A DNA stretch of 64,000 nucleotides from CAXXXW01 sp963665555 (GTDB lineage Bacteria; Pseudomonadota; Alphaproteobacteria; Thalassobaculales; Thalassobaculaceae). Of this stretch, positions 59,384-64,000 are shown in pieces. Below the pieces are notes generated by a model, which made no database searches, was not told where the DNA came from, and worked only from the letters and a program-made list of their open reading frames with translations. Position 1 is the first letter of the stretch; each line of letters begins with the position of its first letter. Both the position numbers and the translations under genes were made by a program. Where the stretch lies: contig OY762308.1 of assembly GCA_963665555.2 (NCBI GenBank), positions 1,612,001-1,676,000 of the forward strand, written 5' to 3'.

Positions 59384-60745
59384 CTAGCGCCGCTCGCCGG
59401 CGCCGAGCTTGCGCTCCAGGTGCTGACTGTATTTCGACATCGCGAAGCAGCACACGAAAAAGATCACGGCCGCCGTGAACAGCGGCTCGTGGTGCAGGCC
59501 GATCCATTGCGGGTCCTGGCTCACCGCCTTGATCATGCCGAGCAGGTCGTAGAGGCCGATGATGCTGACCAGCGTGGTGTCCTTGAACAGGCCGATGAAG
59601 CTGCCGACGATGTTGGGGATCATCAGCTTCAGCGCCTGCGGCATCACCACCAAGCCCATCGCCCGCCAGTAGCCGAGGCCCATCGCCTCCGCCGCCTCGT
59701 ACTGCCCCCTGGGAATCGCCTGCAGGCCGCCGCGCACGGTCTCGGCCATGTAGGCGGCGGCGAACAGGCAGACCGCGACGATGGCGCTGGCCAGCTTGTT
59801 GAACACCAGCCCCTCGGGCAGGAACAGCGGGAACATCGTGGTCGCCATGAACAGGATGGTGATCAGCGGCACCGAGCGGAACAGTTCGATGAACGCGATG
59901 CACATCACCCGGATCACCGGCATCTTGGACCGCCGCCCCAGCGCCAGCACGATGCCCGCCGGCAGGGCGGACGCGATGCCGATGCCGGAGATCACCAGGG
60001 TCAGGAACAGCCCGCCCCATTTGTTCGTCCCGACCTCCTCCAGCTCCCAGCCGGAGATCAGGAGGAGGACGGCGAGGAAGGCGGCGGCCGCGAGGCCCAG
60101 CTGGGCCAGGTTGCGCGCGCGCGCGTCCCGCCGCCTGTAGCCGGTAAGGCGCACCGTCCACCGCCCGATCCAGCCTCCCAGGCCGCGGCCGGTGAAGAGG
60201 CAGAGCGCGACATGCAGCATCGTCGCCGCGAACCACGTCATCGAGACCGCGACCGCGACGGCCATGAACCAGCCGCGCTCCCCGCCCAGGAACATGTAGC
60301 CGGCGAGGAAGGGGAAGACGAGCACCGCGCTCAGCCCGATGGCGATCTTCGCGGTCACGCGCGGCAGCCACAGCGGCGCCATCCACAGCGCCAGGACCAG
60401 CGCCGCCAGGTCGACCCGCCAGGTCTCGGCGTCCGGGTAGCGGCCGTACATGAACCGCGCGAACCAGAACTCCACCCCGGCCCAGCAGGTGCCCCACTCC
60501 TTGTCGATGCGGCATTCCTGGCGGTTCGCCGCCTCCCACACGCCCCGGACGAAGGCCCAGTCGTAGAAGGCCAGCGCGATGTAGAGGAGCACGGCGGCGC
60601 CGACCAGCGTCGCCAGCGTGCTGGCGACGCCGTTGAACAGGTTGAACCGCAACCAGCCGATCGCGCCGGTGGTGTTGGGCGGCGGCGGCAGGCTCGGCTT
60701 CGGCCGGAAGACGGCCGGCGTCCCGGCGGCGGTCGCGTCGGTCAT
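59384..60745 (-). CDS. aapM: General L-amino acid ABC transporter, permease AapM
   Basis: A 453-residue inner-membrane permease. Eight or so hydrophobic segments; the C-terminal half carries the binding-protein-dependent transport domain with EAA loop (GGLQAIPRGQYEAAEAMGLGYWRAMGLVVMPQALKLMIPNIV). The N-terminal 200 residues add helices (FNGVASTLATLVGAAVLLYIAL, LVLALWMAPLWLP) longer than most Aap/Bzt M subunits, consistent with the Aap/Bzt layout with extra loops. It pairs with AapQ, which starts 15 nt upstream in transcript order. Confidence 0.94.
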   Translation of the reverse strand: MTDATAAGTPAVFRPKPSLPPPPNTTGAIGWLRFNLFNGVASTLATLVGAAVLLYIALAFYDWAFVRGVWEAANRQECRIDKEWGTCWAGVEFWFARFMYGRYPDAETWRVDLAALVLALWMAPLWLPRVTAKIAIGLSAVLVFPFLAGYMFLGGERGWFMAVAVAVSMTWFAATMLHVALCLFTGRGLGGWIGRWTVRLTGYRRRDARARNLAQLGLAAAAFLAVLLLISGWELEEVGTNKWGGLFLTLVISGIGIASALPAGIVLALGRRSKMPVIRVMCIAFIELFRSVPLITILFMATTMFPLFLPEGLVFNKLASAIVAVCLFAAAYMAETVRGGLQAIPRGQYEAAEAMGLGYWRAMGLVVMPQALKLMIPNIVGSFIGLFKDTTLVSIIGLYDLLGMIKAVSQDPQWIGLHHEPLFTAAVIFFVCCFAMSKYSQHLERKLGAGERR

Positions 60746-60760
60746 CGCCCCATCGCCCCC

Positions 60761-61957
60761 TCAGCGCTCCTTCAGCTGCACCCGGCTGTTGTAGAAGTTG
60801 AGGCCGGCCGAGATGGTCAGGCTCACCGTCATGTAGAACAGCATGACCATGGCCACGATCTCGATCGCGTGGCCCGACTGGTTCAGCGATGTCTGCATGA
60901 ACACCGCCACCAGGTCCGGGAAGCCGATGGCGATGGCCAGCGAGGAGTTCTTCACGATGTTCATCCACAGGCTGATCATCGGCGGCACGATGGCGCGCAT
61001 CGCCTGCGGGATGACGACCAGCCGCATCGTCCAGGACGGCTTCAGGCCGAGGGATTCGGCCGCCTCGGTCTGGCCCCGGTTCACCGACTGGATGCCGGCG
61101 CGCACCATCTCGGCCGCGTAGGCGGAGTGGTACACAACCAGCGCGACCAGCACCGAGCACATCGCCGGCAGGACGAAGGTGCCGCCCCGGTAGTTGAAAC
61201 CCTTGAGGACCGGGAGCTCCCAGGACAGCGGCATCCCGGTGGCGACGAAAACCGCGGCCGGAAGCCCCGCCACCGCCGCCAGACCCGGCCAGAAGCTGGA
61301 CGCGTATTCGCCCGTGTCGAGCTGGCGCAGCCGCGCGCGGCGCGCCAGCAGCGCCGCGATCGCGATCCCGGCCAGCAGCGCCACGCCCGTCAGCCAGAAC
61401 CACTCCCCGGTCTCCGCCTTGGGGAAGTAGAAGCCGCGGTTGTTCAGCACCAGCCAGTCGATGCCCAGCACCTCGAAGGACTGTTTCGGCCGGGGCAGGT
61501 TGGCGAAGGCGCCGAGATACCAGAAGATGATCTGCAGCAGCAGCGGCGTGTTGCGCAGGATCTCCACGTACCAGGCGGCGAGCCGGGAGACCAGCCAGTT
61601 TTTCGACAGCCGCAGGATGCCGACGACGAAGCCGAGCGCGGTGGCCAGCACGATGGAGATCGCCGACAGGATCAGCGTGTTGACGATCCCCACCCAGTAG
61701 ACGAACAGGTAGGAGTCGTTGGGCTTGTAGTCGAGCGGCGTCCAGGCGATGGCGAAGCCGGCGGTGCCGAACAGGAACTCGAACCCGGCCGTCATGCCGC
61801 GCGCGGCGAGGTTGTCCTGCGTGTTGCCGACCAGCGTATAGGCGAGCCAGGCGACGACGCCGAACGCCGCCACCTGGTAGAAGACGGCGCGGTAGCGGGC
61901 GTCGTTGACGACGGCGCCGACGCCGCCCGCCTCTTCCGGCCTGCCGATAACGGCCAT
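60761..61957 (-). CDS. aapQ: General L-amino acid ABC transporter, permease AapQ
   Basis: A 398-residue permease. It shares the amino-acid permease domain with AapM: the long periplasmic loop after the first helix, LSAISIVLATALGFVVGILRLSK, and the EAA loop AGIQSVNRGQTEAAESLGLKPSWTMRLVVIPQAMRAIVPPMISLWMNIVKNSSLAIAIGFPDL. Length and the Q-M order match alphaproteobacterial Aap. It is separated from aapJ by 82 bp holding a strong hairpin. Confidence 0.95.
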   Translation of the reverse strand: MAVIGRPEEAGGVGAVVNDARYRAVFYQVAAFGVVAWLAYTLVGNTQDNLAARGMTAGFEFLFGTAGFAIAWTPLDYKPNDSYLFVYWVGIVNTLILSAISIVLATALGFVVGILRLSKNWLVSRLAAWYVEILRNTPLLLQIIFWYLGAFANLPRPKQSFEVLGIDWLVLNNRGFYFPKAETGEWFWLTGVALLAGIAIAALLARRARLRQLDTGEYASSFWPGLAAVAGLPAAVFVATGMPLSWELPVLKGFNYRGGTFVLPAMCSVLVALVVYHSAYAAEMVRAGIQSVNRGQTEAAESLGLKPSWTMRLVVIPQAMRAIVPPMISLWMNIVKNSSLAIAIGFPDLVAVFMQTSLNQSGHAIEIVAMVMLFYMTVSLTISAGLNFYNSRVQLKER

Positions 61958-62001
61958 GGCGCCCCCTCCGCCGCCCCGTCCGGCCGACGGGGGAAAGGCG
62001 G

Positions 62002-62031
62002 GGCCCGGCCGGCGTTTCCCCCGGCCGGGCC
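62002..62031 (-). terminator. Hairpin between aapJ and aapQ
   Basis: Stem GGCCCGGCCGG (62002-62012), 8-nt loop, CCGGCCGGGCC (62021-62031), 8 bp after the aapJ stop. No T run follows on the minus strand directly, so it likely stabilises the aapJ 3' end or partly terminates, giving more binding protein than permease. Confidence 0.6.
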
Positions 62032-62039
62032 TTTCCTCG

Positions 62040-63083
62040 TCAGCGGAACGGCGGGGCGTAGATCAGGCCGCCCTTGGTCCACAGGTCGTTCTGCGATCCC
62101 GCGCGCGGGATGCCGATGCCGTCCGGCGAACCGTCGCCCATGTACGTATCGTAGATTTCGCCGTAATTGCCGACGGCCTTGATCACCTGGTGCGCCCAGG
62201 ACCGTTCGAGGCCGAGGCCCTTGTGGAGGTCGCCCTCGACGCCGAGCATCCGGGCCACTTCCGGACTCGGCGGGTTGGCCGCCATGTCGTCCACGTTGGC
62301 CTGCGTGATCCCGTGCTCCTCGGCCGCGACCAGCGCGAAGACCGTCCAGCGCACGATGTCGTACCACTGGCCGTCGCCCTTGCGGACCATCGGGCCGAGC
62401 GGCTCCTTCGAGATCGTCTCGGGCAGGATGGTGTGCGCGCCCGGATCCGGGAAGCCGGCCTTGTCGGAGGCGAGGCCGGACTTGTCGTTGGTGAGCGCGT
62501 CGCAGCCGCCCTTCAGGTAGGTCTCGTTGCGCAGGTTGCGGTCCTCGAACACGACCGGCTGGATGTCGAGGTTGTTGGACCGGCTGAAGTCGGTCAGGTT
62601 GAGTTCGGTCGTCGTGCCGGTCAGCACGCAGACGGTCGCCCCCTCGAGCTCCATCGCGCTCCCGATGCCGGCGTCGTTCGGCACCATGAAGCCTTGGCCG
62701 TCGTAGAAATTGACGGTGGTGAAGGTCAGGCCGAGCTGCGAATCGCGGTACAGCGTCCAGGTGGTGGTGCGCGAAAGCATGTCCGACTCGCCGTTGGCGA
62801 GCGCGGTGAAGCGCACGGTCGAGGTCACCGACTGGAACTCGACCTTGTCCGGGTCGCCGAAGATCGCGGCGGCGACGGCGCGGCAGACCGACACGTCGCT
62901 GCCGACCCAGGAGCCGTCCTGCTTGAGGTTGTAGAAGCCCGGCGACGGAACGCCGATCTGGCAGCGCAGGTGGCCGCGCTTCTTCACGATGTCGAGCGTG
63001 CTCTCGGCCTGCGCGGGCGGCGCCGCGAAGGAGAGCGCCGCGAGGACGCCCGCGCCGAGGGCGGCGAGTTTGAATCCGTTCAT
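62040..63083 (-). CDS. aapJ: General L-amino acid ABC transporter, periplasmic binding protein
   Basis: A 347-residue solute-binding protein. Signal peptide residues 1-26 (MNGFKLAALGAGVLAALSFAAPP, cleavage after AQA), then the SBP_bac_3 fold: LDIVKKRGHLRCQIGVPSPGFYNLKQDGSWVGSDVSVCRAVAAAIFGDPDKVEF. The mature part captures L-amino acids of broad specificity and delivers them to AapQM. The leader upstream is about 130 nt. Confidence 0.95.
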   Translation of the reverse strand: MNGFKLAALGAGVLAALSFAAPPAQAESTLDIVKKRGHLRCQIGVPSPGFYNLKQDGSWVGSDVSVCRAVAAAIFGDPDKVEFQSVTSTVRFTALANGESDMLSRTTTWTLYRDSQLGLTFTTVNFYDGQGFMVPNDAGIGSAMELEGATVCVLTGTTTELNLTDFSRSNNLDIQPVVFEDRNLRNETYLKGGCDALTNDKSGLASDKAGFPDPGAHTILPETISKEPLGPMVRKGDGQWYDIVRWTVFALVAAEEHGITQANVDDMAANPPSPEVARMLGVEGDLHKGLGLERSWAHQVIKAVGNYGEIYDTYMGDGSPDGIGIPRAGSQNDLWTKGGLIYAPPFR

Positions 63084-63236
63084 GTCGAGTTTCCCTGTTC
63101 CAGTGCCCGTTGCGGAACCGCGCCGGCGCGCCGGCCGCGGACCTCGCGCGACGGAGGGGCGGAGCGGCGGCCGTTCTCCGCGCGCCGCGGCGCGCCCCTC
63201 CCCGTCCCCCGGACTCCGCCATCGCCGCCGCGCCTT

Positions 63237-63266
63237 TGTCAAGCGCCGCGCGATTTCGCGCGGCGC
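63237..63266 (-). promoter_or_regulatory. Hairpin abutting a TTGACA box upstream of aapJ
   Basis: Minus strand: stem GCGCCGCGCG/CGCGCGGCGC (63243-63266, loop AAAT), directly followed by a perfect TTGACA (63242-63237). The stem sits 13 bp after the RTX stop and may terminate that gene. No good -10 is seen at 17 bp (GCGGAG), so promoter assignment is tentative. Confidence 0.4.
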
Positions 63267-63279
63267 CCCGGCGCCGCCG

Positions 63280-64000
63280 TCAGGTTTCGCCGGGGACGCT
63301 CTCGGCGGCGGGTTGGGCGACCAGGACGATGCGGTCGCCCTCGTCGGGATCGTAGTCGGCGACCTCGCTCCGGCTTTCGACATGGAACACATCCGCGCCC
63401 GCGCCGCCGTACAGCAGGTCGCGTCCCGCGCCGCCCCACAGCGTGTCGTCGCCGCCGCCGCCCGACAGCGTGTCGGCGCCCCTGTTGCCGAACAGCAGGT
63501 CGTCGCCGTGGTTCCCGGCCAGCAGGTCGCCGTCCTTGCCGCCGTAAAGCGTGTCCGCCCCGTGCGAGCCGACCAGCGTGTCCGCGCCCCGGTTGCCGTA
63601 GAGCACATCGTCGCCGGAGCCGCCGTAGAGCAGGTCCGCGCCGTTGTTGCCGTACAGCGTGTCGTCGTTTCCGCCGCCGTACAGCGTGTCCGCGTCCTTC
63701 CCGCCGTAGAGCGCGTCCTCGCTCCAGCCGCCGGAAAGGACATCCGCGCCGCGGTTGCCGTAGAGCACATCGTCGCCCGGCCCGCCGGAGAGCGTGTCGG
63801 CGCCATCGCCGCCGAGGAGCGTGTCGTCGCCCGCGCCGCCGTCGATGCGGTCGGGGCCGGGGCCGCCGCGGAGGATGTCGTCGCCGCCGCCGCCGTCGAT
63901 CGTGTCGGCGCCGCCGAGGCCGCGGATCGTGTCCGCGCCGCCCAGGCCGTGCATGGCGTGGGCGCCGTCCGTCCCGTCGAGCGCGTCCGGGCCGTCGGTT
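63280..64000 (-). CDS. RTX-repeat protein, 3' part (runs off the window)
   Basis: The last 240 residues of an acidic Ca2+-binding RTX protein; the frame is open to base 64000, so the start lies outside. Repeats GGxGxDxLxG run throughout and end in one cap, DVFHVESRSEVADYDPDEGDRIVLV, followed by AQPAAESVPGET. This tail is nearly the same as that of the RTX protein at 10742-13573 (VESRSEVADY..EGD), a likely shared type I secretion signal. No signal peptide can be checked. It is 197 bp upstream of aapJ on the same strand. Confidence 0.85.
   Translation of the reverse strand, partial: TDGPDALDGTDGAHAMHGLGGADTIRGLGGADTIDGGGGDDILRGGPGPDRIDGGAGDDTLLGGDGADTLSGGPGDDVLYGNRGADVLSGGWSEDALYGGKDADTLYGGGNDDTLYGNNGADLLYGGSGDDVLYGNRGADTLVGSHGADTLYGGKDGDLLAGNHGDDLLFGNRGADTLSGGGGDDTLWGGAGRDLLYGGAGADVFHVESRSEVADYDPDEGDRIVLVAQPAAESVPGET

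Overview
The window looks like chromosome of a very GC-rich alphaproteobacterium (well over 70 % G+C by eye, no mobile element, no rRNA, no CRISPR). The class is inferred from the ffh-rpsP-rimM-trmD-rplS block leading straight into leuC-leuD-leuB-asd, the AapJQMP general amino-acid transporter, DUF1491 and RHH_4 small proteins, and form II cox-like genes in S-L-M order. Order and genus cannot be fixed from the sequence.

Layout. 1-6130: small accessory genes (GNAT-like protein, XRE regulator divergent from a ribbon-helix-helix protein, unknown protein, EamA exporter, DUF1491), then a LysR regulator and trxB. 6270-8790: flavin monooxygenase plus Ldh-type dehydrogenase. 8827-10634: two-gene ATPase + TOPRIM-like cassette with its own promoter, a likely defence module. 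10742-13573: six-module RTX-repeat protein. 13730-21876: housekeeping superoperon on the minus strand, SRP54 and ribosome/tRNA maturation genes followed by leucine biosynthesis and asd. 22464-25950: Ldh-type dehydrogenase, dapF, and a DUF429-DUF433 fusion overlapping a PIN-like DUF5615 gene. 26054-31321: acyl-CoA catabolic operon (two acyl-CoA dehydrogenases, NDP-forming CoA ligase, enoyl-CoA hydratase). 31448-38426: patatin, GSAM-type aminotransferase, mgtE, tRNA-Leu(GAG), lipB, metA, a small protein and a permuted NlpC/P60-like protein. 38550-42224: molybdenum hydroxylase coxSLM. 42321-49849: nitroreductase, CoA-transferase, then the maturation operon moxR-coxE-xdhC(split)-MoeA/MocA fusion-sufU-like. 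49875-54812: GFA protein, beta-hydroxyacid dehydrogenase, type I secretion ABC exporter, MaoC and CaiB. 54998-57501: cysteine synthase, sulfurtransferase, GNAT. 57555-58528: DUF2384/RES toxin-antitoxin pair. 58565-63083: aapJQMP. 63280-64000: the 3' part of a second RTX protein.

How it fits together. The coxSLM products need the sulfurated Mo-MCD cofactor and two 2Fe-2S clusters; the downstream operon encodes a AAA/VWA pair, an XdhC chaperone split in two genes, a cytidylyltransferase fusion and a Fe-S scaffold that would supply them. The two RTX proteins share a near-identical C-terminal tail and could both be substrates of the ABC exporter at 51205-53046. A recurring promoter form, TTGAC-like, 17-bp spacer, TAGNNT-like, precedes many transcription units and was used to propose operon starts.

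Most likely to repay attention: the ATPase/TOPRIM cassette, the DUF429-DUF433/DUF5615 fusion, the modular RTX protein, the DUF2384/RES pair with an unusual antitoxin N-terminus, and the small-protein/permuted-papain pair before the cox genes. None is proven to be a new system from sequence alone.
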